The translations under genes were made by a program, and so were the position numbers. The notes beneath the pieces were generated by a model. The model saw nothing but the letters and a program-made list of their open reading frames with translations. It had not been told where the DNA came from and did no database searches. Shown one piece after another: positions 1-7,526 of a stretch of DNA of 11,044 bases. This stretch comes from Fischerella sp. (GTDB lineage: Bacteria; Cyanobacteriota; Cyanobacteriia; Cyanobacteriales; Nostocaceae): the NCBI GenBank assembly GCA_026419705.1, contig JANZYY010000124.1:1-11044 (forward strand), in the 5' to 3' direction. Position 1 is the stretch's first letter. Every line of letters begins with the position of its first letter.

Positions 1-76
1 ATACTTACCCAACAATTTTGGTTTGGTGGAGTAATAGTATCGAACAACAATGAATTACTGATTCAATTAACTTTAT

Positions 77-2116
77 ATGGTTCATATGGTTCAAGAACCC
101 GAATCTGCTGAAATCGACACTAATCAATTAGAGCAGGTAACAGCAGCTGTGCAGGAAAGTGAATGGCGTTTTCGTGCCATTTTTAATCAGACCTGGCAAT
201 TGATGGGATTCATGAAACTAGATGGGACTGTAATTGAGGTAAATCAAGCAGCGTTGAATTTTGGAGGACTAGATCGTGCTACTTTGATTGGTCGTCCCTT
301 TTGGGAAGCTAGTTGGTGGACAATTTCACCACAGACTCAAGACGAATTACAAGGAGCGATCGCAGTTGCGGCGCAAGGAGAATGCATTCGCTACGAAGTT
401 GATGTTCTGAGTGCGGGGAATGAAATTGCAACGATTGATTTTTCCATTCAACCAATTCGAGATCAAAGCGAGCAAGTAGTTCTGTTAGCTTGGGAAGGTC
501 GGGACATTAGCAATTACAAGCGTGCGGAAGCAGAAATCCGCCAACTCAAAGCACAACTACAGCAAAGTGTGAATGCACCAACAGCACTAGAAGAATTACC
601 ACAAGCTGAAACTGCACATAATTTAGCTCAGGCATTACAGTCAAGCGATCGCCGCTACACCACCCTAGCAAAAATGTCTCCTGTTGGCATATTCCACACA
701 GATGCTGTTGGTAACTGTCTTTACGTGAACGAGCGTTGGTGTGAAATTGCTGGGTTTACTTCAGAACAAGCACTCGGTATGGGTTGGGTAGCCGCCATCC
801 ATCCTGAGGATAGACAGCAGGTTATGGCTAAGTGGAACCAGAGCGTACAAAAAAAGCTACCATTTTGCGCTGAGTATCGATTTCAACAACCAGGCGGTAA
901 AACAGTTTGGTTGTTAGGACAAGCAGTTGCCGAAACTGAGGAAAACGGTGAAACAATCGGTTATATCGGCACAGTGATTGATATCACTGAGCGCAAACAA
1001 GCAGAGCAAGCTTTGTGGGAGAGCGAGGAACGATTCCAGGCAATGGCAGACACCGCACCTGTGATGATCTGGATGTCCGGTACCGACGGCCTGCGTGATG
1101 ATTTTAACAAAAAATGGCTGGAATTTACCGGACGCACAATCGCGCAAGAACTAGGCAACGGCTGGGCAGGGGGAGTGCATCCAGATGACTTAGAACGTTG
1201 TTTAGATACATACACTAGGGCTTTTGATGCGCGGCAACCATTTAAGATGGAATATCGCCTTAGCCGTTTTGATGGTGAATACCGTTGGGTTTTAGATACA
1301 GGTACGCCGAGGTGGAATGCTGATGGTAGTTTTGCTGGATATATAGGTTCATGCATTGATATTAGCGATCGCAAGCAGACAGAATTAAACTTGACGCGGA
1401 TGAATGCGATTTTGGCGCAAACAACAGCGATGTTAAACAAGCGCAATGATGAATTAGATCAATTTGCCTACGTGGCTTCCCATGATTTAAAAGCACCTTT
1501 ACGGGCGATCGCTAATCTTTCCGAGTGGATTGAAGAAGACCTGCAAGACCAGCTAACAGAAGAAAACCAAAAGCAAATGGATTTGTTGCGCAAACGAGTA
1601 CGCCGCATGGAAGCTTTAATTGACGGCTTGCTGGAATATTCCCGGGTTGGGCGTATCCAAACGCCTGTGTCTGTCGTGAATGTGGGTGAATTACTACAAG
1701 AAGTAATTGAATCGTTGGCACCGCCACCTACTTTTAGCATCGACATCCAACCAGGAATGCCTACTTTGAAAACGAAGCGATTGCTTCTGCAACAGGTCTT
1801 TACTAACTTGATTGGGAATGCAATTGTGCACCACACCCGACCTGACGGTCATGTCAAAATTTCTGTACAAGACCGGAACGATTATTACGAATTTGCCGTC
1901 ACAGATGACGGTCCTGGTATTGCCCCTGAGTACCAGGATAAAGTATTTGTAATTTTCCAAACACTAGCAGCGCGTGACTGCAAAGAAAGCGCAGGAATGG
2001 GTTTGGCAATTGTTAAGAAAATTGTAGAAACCGAAACAGGCGCGATCGCCTTGGATTCCCTCCTTGGTGCAGGTAGCACCTTCCGCTTTACTTGGCCTAA
2101 ACAACCGAGAGAATAA
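77..2116 (+). CDS. Soluble triple-PAS sensor histidine kinase with phytochrome-type transmitter
   Basis: A 679-residue cytoplasmic histidine kinase with no membrane segment or signal peptide. Three PAS/PAC units are visible at about residues 28-148, 188-306 and 316-434; the second and third end in the typical PAC tails IDITERKQAE and IDISDRKQTE. A coiled linker leads to the HisKA domain with phosphoacceptor His469 in ASHDLKAPLRAI, the H-box style of Cph1/bacteriophytochrome kinases. The HATPase domain (about 570-675) shows an N box (Asn581 in LIGNAI), a G1 box (DDGPGIAP) and a G2 box (GMGLAIV), so it should be active. There is no GAF-PHY chromophore module and no LOV-type cysteine motif, so the ligand or cue is unknown. 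The ATG at 77 gives the longest frame; the ATG at 86 is equally plausible, and neither has a good Shine-Dalgarno site. An Rcp1-like receiver follows and is the likely partner (inference). Confidence 0.93.
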   Translation: MVHMVQEPESAEIDTNQLEQVTAAVQESEWRFRAIFNQTWQLMGFMKLDGTVIEVNQAALNFGGLDRATLIGRPFWEASWWTISPQTQDELQGAIAVAAQGECIRYEVDVLSAGNEIATIDFSIQPIRDQSEQVVLLAWEGRDISNYKRAEAEIRQLKAQLQQSVNAPTALEELPQAETAHNLAQALQSSDRRYTTLAKMSPVGIFHTDAVGNCLYVNERWCEIAGFTSEQALGMGWVAAIHPEDRQQVMAKWNQSVQKKLPFCAEYRFQQPGGKTVWLLGQAVAETEENGETIGYIGTVIDITERKQAEQALWESEERFQAMADTAPVMIWMSGTDGLRDDFNKKWLEFTGRTIAQELGNGWAGGVHPDDLERCLDTYTRAFDARQPFKMEYRLSRFDGEYRWVLDTGTPRWNADGSFAGYIGSCIDISDRKQTELNLTRMNAILAQTTAMLNKRNDELDQFAYVASHDLKAPLRAIANLSEWIEEDLQDQLTEENQKQMDLLRKRVRRMEALIDGLLEYSRVGRIQTPVSVVNVGELLQEVIESLAPPPTFSIDIQPGMPTLKTKRLLLQQVFTNLIGNAIVHHTRPDGHVKISVQDRNDYYEFAVTDDGPGIAPEYQDKVFVIFQTLAARDCKESAGMGLAIVKKIVETETGAIALDSLLGAGSTFRFTWPKQPRE

Positions 2117-2462
2117 AGCTGCTGAAGTTGTTTATAGACAAAACTTTCTTGGCAACTATGACCAATGGCTGAAGACTTAGTTCAATCGGTCAAATTACAA
2201 TTGTTATAGCTAGTTTAAGCAGTAAATTTTTTTACTACTTTTTCTTGCTTCTCTGCTTTCGATTTGTGGAACTTATATTTAATGCTGTTAGTAGCTGTTG
2301 ATCGTACCATTCATCTGCTCAGCAGCAACAAATAGAGTCTAAACTGAAATTCATAGCAAATCAAGTCAGATTGCGACGATTTTCAGTCTGCTAACGATCG
2401 ATGATTTCATAATTATCTCAATAACTAAATTGCAGAAAAAACAACTCAATTTCCACTCAAAG
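2117..2462. other. Intergenic spacer between the PAS kinase and the Rcp1-like regulator
   Basis: About 346 bases with no convincing ORF. It is AT-rich, with one weak hairpin followed by T-rich sequence at 2221-2245 (listed separately). A CATAAT hexamer at 2408-2413 could be a -10 element, but no -35 element sits at the right distance. The length leaves room for an independent promoter for the downstream regulator, so co-transcription with the kinase is uncertain. Confidence 0.5.
2221..2245 (+). terminator. Weak hairpin plus T-rich tail, possible terminator of the PAS kinase
   Basis: AGTAAA and TTTACT (2221-2226 and 2231-2236) form a 6-bp arm pair around a T4 loop, followed by ACTTTTTC. The stem is almost entirely A-T, so it would be a poor intrinsic terminator. 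It lies about 105 bases after the stop codon of the kinase. Confidence 0.2.
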
Positions 2463-2894
2463 ATGACAGAAAGATCGATCAACATACTGTTAGTGGAGGA
2501 TGATGAAGTTGATGTCATGAATGTCAAGCGGGCGTTCAAAAAAGTTAATATTACTAATCCACTTTATGTTGCTACTAATGGACTAGAAGCTCTAGCAATG
2601 CTGCGTAGCAAAGATGGAAAACCTCCAGAGGTTCCTGATTCACGACGCTTAATTTTGTTGGATTTAAATATGCCCAAAATGGGTGGAATTGAATTCTTAC
2701 AAGAGCTACGATCAGATCAAAAATTAAGACCAACTCCTGTAGTAGTGATGACTACTTCCAATCAGGATAAAGACCGAGTCGAAGCTTACAATTTAAACGT
2801 TGCTGGCTATCTGTTGAAGCCTGTAACGTTTGCTAACTTTATTGAACTGATGGCAACGCTCAACAAATATTGGACATTGTGCGAAATGCCTTAA
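2463..2894 (+). CDS. Rcp1-like single-domain response regulator
   Basis: A 143-residue stand-alone receiver (REC) domain with no output domain. It has the acidic pocket in LLVEDDEVD near the N terminus, phosphoacceptor Asp67 in LLDLNMPKMGG, the TT pair in VVVMTTSN, and conserved Lys119 in LLKPV. The EDDEVD start, the RRLILLDLNMP segment and the length match the Rcp1 family, the partners of cyanobacterial phytochrome Cph1 and related kinases. The frame is open back to a TTG at 2430, which would add 11 residues. The ATG at 2463 is preferred because the REC fold begins just after it and the length then fits the family. Its position after a kinase with a Cph1-type transmitter suggests that kinase is its phosphodonor (inference). 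With no output domain it must act by protein contact or by passing phosphate on. Confidence 0.93.
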   Translation: MTERSINILLVEDDEVDVMNVKRAFKKVNITNPLYVATNGLEALAMLRSKDGKPPEVPDSRRLILLDLNMPKMGGIEFLQELRSDQKLRPTPVVVMTTSNQDKDRVEAYNLNVAGYLLKPVTFANFIELMATLNKYWTLCEMP

Positions 2895-2919
2895 TTAGTC
2901 AAAAATCAACAGTTGTACC

Positions 2920-2939
2920 AGACATGCCATGGCACGTCT
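2920..2939. repeat. Near-perfect palindromic dispersed repeat, copy 1
   Basis: AGACATGCCATGGCACGTCT is a 20-base palindrome with one mismatched pair (A2924/C2935). A sister copy lies at 8520-8539, also between genes and also preceded by GTAC. It lies 26 bases after the Rcp1-like gene and could form a cruciform or an RNA hairpin in the spacer. Short palindromes with AGACG...CGTCT ends are known as small dispersed repeats in Nostoc-type genomes. Confidence 0.75.
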
Positions 2940-3028
2940 GTATAGAGTCAAAAACAAATAATAAATTTTTTAGAGTAGCTGAAAAATTTCAATGTTATAC
3001 AAGAATCTATATTTAAGAGCAATAGCTA

Positions 3029-4378
3029 ATGGCGATGGAAGAGACGCTAAAAATACTAGTTGTAGACGATGATGAAGTAGACCGCATGGCAGTCCGCCGA
3101 GCCTTAAAGGCAGCAGGTGTAAATGTAGAGTTGTTTGAGGTTGAAAATTATAACGGCGCGATCGCCACCTTGAGGAATACTTCTTTCGACTGCGTTTTTC
3201 TCGACTATCGCTTACCAGATCGAGATGGTCTAACCCTGATCGATGAAATACGTTCTTACGGCGTCAAAGTACCTTTGGTGGTGCTCACCGGTCAAGGAGA
3301 TGAGCAAATTGCTGTAGAACTGATGAAGGCGGGTGCTACAGATTACCTCTCCAAGTCTAAAGTCTCCCCAGAAACCTTGGCACAAGTTCTGCGGAATGCC
3401 ATCCGGGTCTACAGAGCTGAAATGCAAGTAGCTTTGGCAAATCAACAACTGCGAGAAAGCAATGAGTTGCTAATTCGTAAAAATCAAGAACTTGAGGCTC
3501 AACAACAACAGATAGAACTACAAAACCTCAAACTAAAAGAAGCATCACAGCTAAAATCGCAGTTTTTAGCAACCATATCTCATGAATTGCGAACTCCAAT
3601 GAATGCCATTATTGGCTTTTCCCAGTTATTGTTACGTCCCAAGTGTGGTGATTTAACGACCCAACAAAGGGATATGGTAGAACGTATCCTCAACAACAGC
3701 AAGCATTTACTCATGCTGCTCAATGAGGTTCTCGACTTTTCTAAATTAGAGGCAGGCAGGTTAAATCTCAAGCCAGAAATATTCGATCTATCACAGGTAG
3801 TCAAAACCGCTGTAGCAGAAACCACGTCTCTAGCAGAGGCAAAAAAACTTTCCGTGCACGTTCAGGCTGAATTGCAAAACCGCATGGTGTTTAACGATCC
3901 TCTGCGCTTGCGACAAATTTTAATGAATCTGCTGTCCAATGCGATTAAATTTACAGAGTCGGGTAGCATCGGGGTGGATATCAAAGAACTGGCAGATAGT
4001 CGAGTCGAAATAGCAGTTTGGGATACAGGTATTGGTATTGCTTCCTCAGATTTACAATATATTTTTGAAGCTTTCCGACAACTTGACCAGAGTATCACCC
4101 GCAAATACCCTGGTACCGGTCTGGGTTTGCCAATTGTACATGCACTGGTACAAATGATGGGTGGCAAAATCAGTGTCGAAAGTGAAGTGGGTCAAGGTTC
4201 AGTGTTTCGGATTGTACTGCCGCGTCACATTTCATCAAAGCAGCAAAATCAAGATAGAATGTCCAAACTTACTCATCTATCATCAACATCAAAAACACAC
4301 TTAGGCAAACAACTAGACAACCTCCGTTTTGCTCAAGAAGGAATGCAGGGAGCACCAAGAGAAAGAGGAGACAGGTAA
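3029..4378 (+). CDS. REC-HisKA-HATPase response regulator/histidine kinase
   Basis: A 449-residue soluble protein. An N-terminal receiver (about residues 8-125) has Asp59 in VFLDYRLPDRDG, the acidic pair in VVDDDEVD and Lys109 in YLSKSK. A Gln/Glu-rich coiled coil follows (about 127-175, NQQLRESNELL through QQQQIELQN). The HisKA domain carries His185 in ISHELRTPMNAI, and the HATPase domain (about 285-400) has the N box NLLSNAIKF, the G1 box DTGIGIA and the G2 box GTGLGLPIV. All catalytic residues seen are intact. The receiver-first order suggests that phosphorylation of Asp59 by another kinase controls autophosphorylation of His185. After the kinase fold ends at about residue 400 there is an unusual 49-residue basic tail of no recognised family. 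The ATG at 3029 follows a weak AAGAG; the ATG at 3035 is an alternative. Confidence 0.93.
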   Translation: MAMEETLKILVVDDDEVDRMAVRRALKAAGVNVELFEVENYNGAIATLRNTSFDCVFLDYRLPDRDGLTLIDEIRSYGVKVPLVVLTGQGDEQIAVELMKAGATDYLSKSKVSPETLAQVLRNAIRVYRAEMQVALANQQLRESNELLIRKNQELEAQQQQIELQNLKLKEASQLKSQFLATISHELRTPMNAIIGFSQLLLRPKCGDLTTQQRDMVERILNNSKHLLMLLNEVLDFSKLEAGRLNLKPEIFDLSQVVKTAVAETTSLAEAKKLSVHVQAELQNRMVFNDPLRLRQILMNLLSNAIKFTESGSIGVDIKELADSRVEIAVWDTGIGIASSDLQYIFEAFRQLDQSITRKYPGTGLGLPIVHALVQMMGGKISVESEVGQGSVFRIVLPRHISSKQQNQDRMSKLTHLSSTSKTHLGKQLDNLRFAQEGMQGAPRERGDR

Positions 4379-4440
4379 TTTTCACCCGCTTGCTAGCAGC
4401 TACAACAAAAATTGTCTTGCACTGGAAAAGTAAATAAAAT

Positions 4441-5562
4441 ATGTTACCAGCTACAAATTCAAAAGTAGATCGTATTCTTGCTGTCGATGATACTCCTGAC
4501 AATCTGATTCTGCTACAAACAATTTTGGAGATAGAGGGGTACGAAATTGAATTAGTAGCAGATGGCGCTACTGCCTTACAAAAGATAGAACAATCTCCCC
4601 CCGACCTGATTCTACTAGATGTAATGATGCCAGGGTTAGATGGTTACGAAGTTACGCGCCGTATCCGTAGTAACCCGAAGATAGATTACATTCCTATCCT
4701 GTTATTAACTGCGTTTCATGATGTCAGTGTCGTTGAAGGTTTAGATGCGGGAGCAGATGACTTTATCCGCAAACCATTCGATCAAGATGAACTACTGGCG
4801 AGAGTGCGATCGCTACTGCGACTAAAGCACAGTCTCGACGAACAAAAAAAATTATTTCGCCAGCAAGAAGACTTTGTTTCTCGTCTAACTCACGATTTGC
4901 GGACTCCTTTAGTAGCCGCAGACAGAATGCTGAATTTATTTCAACAGGAAGCCTTCTGCAAAATCTCGCCAGAAATGAAACAGGCGATCGCCGCCATGAT
5001 TCGTAGCAACCAAAATTTGTTGGAAATGGTCAACACCCTGCTAGAGGTGCATCGTTTTGAGGCAGGTAAAAAGACTCTACAATTTGAAAGCTGCAATATC
5101 AAGCAGATTGTTGAAGAAGTAGTTCAAGAACTCAGACCGCTTGCTGATGAAAAGGACCTAACTTTGAAATTAGATACCAGTAAATTAGATCCAAACGATG
5201 AAAGTGCCAGCACGGTCATGGGCGATCGCCTAGAATTGCGAAGAATCTTCAGTAACTTGATTGGCAATGCGATCAAGTTTACAGATACAGGTGGTATAAA
5301 TGTCCGCATTTTAGAAACGTCTCCATCTTCCACCAATCAAAAATGGGTAATCACAGAAGTACAAGACACCGGATACGGAATCGCTGCGGAAGATCTGCCG
5401 ACACTTTTCGAGCGGTTTCGCCAAGGTAAGAATAAACGCGCTGGCAGTGGCTTGGGGTTTCATCTTTCGCGCCGTATTGCTGAGTTTCACGGTGGCACTA
5501 TTGAAGGAGCTTCTGAACTTGGTAAAGGTAGCACTTTCACCGTCAAATTACCAAAATTATAA
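4441..5562 (+). CDS. REC-HisKA-HATPase response regulator/histidine kinase
   Basis: A 373-residue soluble protein with the same layout as its upstream neighbour but clearly divergent from it. The receiver (about residues 10-128) has Asp60 in LLDVMMPGLDGYE, the DD pair in LAVDDTPDN and Lys111 in IRKPFD. A short helix (SLLRLKHSLDEQKKLFRQQE) leads to HisKA with His151 in LTHDLRTPLVA. The HATPase domain (about 250-373) has NLIGNAIKF, DTGYGIA and GSGLGFHLSRR, and ends at KGSTFTVKLPKL with no extra tail. It starts 62 bases after the previous stop on the same strand with no terminator between, so the two are probably one operon. No strong Shine-Dalgarno precedes the ATG. Its receiver is of the PleD/DivK-like type (VDDTPDN), unlike the Rcp1-like style (EDDEVD/DDDEVD) of the two upstream genes, which suggests a different phosphodonor (inference). 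Confidence 0.93.
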   Translation: MLPATNSKVDRILAVDDTPDNLILLQTILEIEGYEIELVADGATALQKIEQSPPDLILLDVMMPGLDGYEVTRRIRSNPKIDYIPILLLTAFHDVSVVEGLDAGADDFIRKPFDQDELLARVRSLLRLKHSLDEQKKLFRQQEDFVSRLTHDLRTPLVAADRMLNLFQQEAFCKISPEMKQAIAAMIRSNQNLLEMVNTLLEVHRFEAGKKTLQFESCNIKQIVEEVVQELRPLADEKDLTLKLDTSKLDPNDESASTVMGDRLELRRIFSNLIGNAIKFTDTGGINVRILETSPSSTNQKWVITEVQDTGYGIAAEDLPTLFERFRQGKNKRAGSGLGFHLSRRIAEFHGGTIEGASELGKGSTFTVKLPKL

Positions 5563-5657
5563 ACCAAATGGAAAGTTTTCATTCATAAAAAATCAAAAAT
5601 TCAATTATAAATTATACCAATTTCCTTCTTGTGAAGATGCACTTAATACTAAAGGAC

Positions 5658-5739
5658 ACAAAGGAATAAAAACATGCTCATTTAGTGCAAGCCATAGCTC
5701 TAATCTCTGAGTCAATTAATCAGAACAAAGGAATAAAAA
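5658..5739 (+). repeat. 15-base direct repeat pair ACAAAGGAATAAAAA
   Basis: Two identical copies lie at 5658-5672 and 5725-5739. Each contains AAAGGA, which resembles a ribosome-binding site. The first copy is followed by an ATG at 5674, but that frame stops after three codons. The role is unknown; it could be a local duplication or a binding site. Confidence 0.5.
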
Positions 5740-5940
5740 ATCAGGAAGCAATTATCACTGATAACTTACTGAAAATACTTCATTCGGATGGTGAAATTTG
5801 ACAATGCTTACTAATACATTTAGGACAGCAAAGAGATTTTTAGGTTACACTACCAGCAACAACTCAAAAGGTAAGGTATTAGTCCATGGTTCGGAGTTTA
5901 GGAGTAAAATAAACTACTATTATTGATTGACAACTAACTC

Positions 5941-5967
5941 TTGAGTGTTGATTAATTGCACTATACT
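5941..5967 (+). promoter_or_regulatory. Possible sigma-70-type promoter for the DUF2294 gene
   Basis: TATACT at 5962-5967 is a good -10 match, 44 bases before the ATG. TTGAGT at 5941-5946 could be the -35 element, but the 15-base spacing is short. This is tentative because AT-rich sequence gives such matches by chance. Confidence 0.25.
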
Positions 5968-6011
5968 TGTTGGCTTGTTACTGGTGGTCTATATCTTCCG
6001 GATAAAAACAT

Positions 6012-6416
6012 ATGACAACATCACCTCCAACTCGCGGTCAAGTAGAACGAACTTTAGCACAGGGAATACAAGCTTTGTATCGTGAACAACTTGGACATCA
6101 GCCAAGTAAAGTTACTTGTAAGTTGTCAGACCAAAATTTAGTGGTTGTAATGGAAAATTCTATTACACCACCAGAGCAGCTACTCGCTCAAACAGGTAAA
6201 CAAGACTTGGCTGAACAAGTCAGATCGGACTTAGATGATGCTATTCGACCTGAAATCAAAGAACTGATTGAAGAAACTTTAAATGTATCTGTAGTTGAGA
6301 TTCTTAGCGATGCTACCTTGGAAAGTGGCCGTTCAGGCATGATTGCCATTTTGTCTGATATACCTAATGTTCGCAATCCTGTTCCCAGTGCTAAAGCCAG
6401 GAGAAAGGCTTCATAG
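6012..6416 (+). CDS. DUF2294 (MpsC-family) small protein
   Basis: A 134-residue soluble protein, recognised as the DUF2294 family (now associated with the name MpsC) from GIQALYREQLGHQPSKVTC followed by LVVVMENSITPPEQLL, then LDDAIRPEIKELIEE, and the C-terminal GRSGMIAILS segment. The family is small (about 110-140 residues), so this looks complete. The MpsC name comes from a staphylococcal membrane-potential/bicarbonate system, but no MpsA or MpsB partner is present here. In cyanobacteria such proteins often stand alone near signalling genes, as here, and the biochemical role is unknown. The ATG at 6012 is the first in frame, with only a weak GGA upstream. The C-terminal tail is basic (SAKARRKAS). 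The gene converges with a receiver gene that ends 14 bases away. Confidence 0.8.
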   Translation: MTTSPPTRGQVERTLAQGIQALYREQLGHQPSKVTCKLSDQNLVVVMENSITPPEQLLAQTGKQDLAEQVRSDLDDAIRPEIKELIEETLNVSVVEILSDATLESGRSGMIAILSDIPNVRNPVPSAKARRKAS

Positions 6417-6430
6417 AATCTAGCTGATTT

Positions 6431-6907
6431 CTAACACAAGTCCACGGGCAAATAATTATCTAATTTTTCACCAACATAGCGGTAAATTATTGCCTCTAAA
6501 TCTTCGATCATATAAGGTTTGCTGATGTAGTCATCAAAACCTGCAGATAAGATACGTTCTCGATCTTCTGTACTAGCTAAAGCGGTAACAGCAACAACGG
6601 TAATATTGCAAGTTAGCGGTTCTTGCTTTAGATAGCGGATCAGATCAATTCCATTGATACCTGGTAACAAAATATCCAACAGGATCAGATCTGGCTGATA
6701 CTCTTTCGCCACTAGTACTGTAGTTGTACTGTCTGTTTGACAGATCAATCTACAGCCCAGAGATTCAAGTGTGTAACTCATCAGCAGCAAATTATCATCA
6801 TTATCTTCCACTGCTAAAATCAACGGCGGTTGGAAGTTTTGCTTATTTTGTTCACCCATAACCACTTGTGCCAGTTCTATTCCTTCTCCAGAAAATCTCA
6901 TTTGCAT
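6431..6907 (-). CDS. Stand-alone CheY/DivK-like response regulator
   Basis: A single receiver domain of up to 158 residues with no output domain. It has the acidic pair in LAVEDNDDN, phosphoacceptor Asp78 in LILLDILLPGINGIDLI, Thr108 in VVAVTALAS, and Lys130 in YISKPY. The core is complete, so it should be phosphorylated. The ATG at 6907 directly follows an in-frame stop and is the earliest possible start. The ATG at 6859 (residue 17) would give a 142-residue protein whose REC fold starts sooner, and may be the real start. No kinase is immediately adjacent on this strand; candidates are the kinases of the left block or an orphan kinase elsewhere. It is convergent with the DUF2294 gene, so antisense overlap of transcripts is likely. 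The short C-terminal extension (VGEKLDNYLPVDLC) is not recognised. Confidence 0.9.
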   Translation of the reverse strand: MQMRFSGEGIELAQVVMGEQNKQNFQPPLILAVEDNDDNLLLMSYTLESLGCRLICQTDSTTTVLVAKEYQPDLILLDILLPGINGIDLIRYLKQEPLTCNITVVAVTALASTEDRERILSAGFDDYISKPYMIEDLEAIIYRYVGEKLDNYLPVDLC

Positions 6908-7219
6908 TCATTGTCTATGCTTGAATGAACAGACGAAGCATTCCCAGAGCGGCTGGACAGCGCTCATGCAAGACTGGCTCGTTTCTCAACTCTATTCAAG
7001 TCGATCGCCTTTGCTGTCTAAGATAGAGTATCAGAAGTCAGAGGAAAGAGCATCTCAAGCTGAAAGAGTGGAGCTATACCTCTCGATTATAAGCAAAATA
7101 AAGAAAAGATTTAGCAGATTAATTATAAGTACTTAATATATTTAATTATTTTTTAATATAGTCTCTCTAATGTTATAAAAGTCGGCACAGATGGGTATAT
7201 TTTTTGTGATAGCTGTGAG

Positions 7220-7240
7220 TAGTTGATAGTTGATAGTTAG
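7220..7240 (+). repeat. Heptamer tandem repeat (TAGTTGA)
   Basis: Three head-to-tail heptamers: TAGTTGA, TAGTTGA and a degenerate TAGTTAG. Short tandemly repeated heptamers (STRR) are characteristic of heterocyst-forming cyanobacterial intergenic DNA. Confidence 0.7.
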
Positions 7241-7304
7241 CTTAGATATCTGCATTGATTGCAAAAATAAAAATTAACAACTGTCAAGATAAATACGCTA
7301 CTTT

Positions 7305-7325
7305 TTAGTATATAAAAAATACTAA
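7305..7325. repeat. A-T hairpin TTAGTAT/ATACTAA
   Basis: Seven-base inverted arms at 7305-7311 and 7319-7325 with a seven-base A-rich loop. Its function is unclear and the base composition makes chance occurrence possible. Confidence 0.35.
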
Positions 7326-7403
7326 TAACACGAGTGGAAAAGCGTCAATTTTGATCTGAGGGGTGCCGATCTAAGTTCACTTTGTTAACAAAAAATTACA
7401 AAA

Positions 7404-7461
7404 GGTTTGTAGTCAGCGATTTCTCGCTCAATTTTAAAGGCTAAAGCCCTGACTGCGAACT
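7404..7461. repeat. Hairpin-type dispersed repeat
   Basis: GTTTGTAGTCAG (7405-7416) pairs with CTGACTGCGAAC (7449-7460) over 12 positions, two of them G-U. The interior contains GGCTAAAGCC, itself a small inverted repeat. The form GTTTGTAGTCAG ... GGCTAAAGCCCTGACT resembles MITE-like hairpin repeats seen many times in Nostoc-type genomes; this copy seems partly decayed. The family assignment is from memory, the pairing is seen directly. Confidence 0.55.
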
Positions 7462-7465
7462 TTCA

Positions 7466-7526
7466 CAACTCATCAAAATTAATGACATGAACCACTCTGG
7501 TCTATCTTGTTAATTTTGATGGGTTG
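7466..7526. repeat. 17-bp inverted repeat, large hairpin
   Basis: CAACTCATCAAAATTAA (7466-7482) and TTAATTTTGATGGGTTG (7510-7526) pair at all 17 positions, one of them a G-U wobble, around a 27-base loop. It lies about 95 bases past the stop of the ParA-like gene. It could act as a transcription barrier or be the terminal arms of a tiny mobile remnant. Confidence 0.7.

Larger units (their letters stand above)
5563..6011. other. Intergenic spacer upstream of the DUF2294 gene
   Basis: About 450 AT-rich bases without a convincing gene. It holds a 15-base direct repeat, ACAAAGGAATAAAAA, at 5658-5672 and 5725-5739 (67 bases apart). A 40-codon ORF at 5804-5926 has no recognisable product. A possible -10 element lies near 5962. 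No clear terminator for the upstream kinase was found. Confidence 0.5.

Noticed and set aside
157..525. LOV-type flavin-binding photoreceptor domain in the first PAS domain
   Set aside because: The conserved NCRFLQ cysteine motif is absent, and the second and third PAS domains also lack it.
961..1446. 161-codon ORF on the - strand inside the triple-PAS kinase gene
   Set aside because: It lies fully antisense to a well-supported gene, has no recognisable domain and a composition typical of a shadow frame.
5447..5710. 87-codon + strand ORF overlapping the 3' end of the second REC-kinase
   Set aside because: Its first part is the out-of-frame reading of the conserved G2 region of the kinase; the rest runs into AT-rich spacer with no recognisable motif.
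5804..5926. 40-codon ORF (MLTNTFRTAKRFLGYTTSNN...) in the spacer before the DUF2294 gene
   Set aside because: There is no ribosome-binding site, no recognised family and it lies in AT-rich spacer; a chance ORF is the simpler explanation.
6921..7136. 71-codon + strand ORF beginning at TTG (first ATG at 6967), divergent from the receiver gene
   Set aside because: It has no ribosome-binding site, an unusual start, no recognised family, and runs into very AT-rich spacer. A small real gene cannot be excluded.
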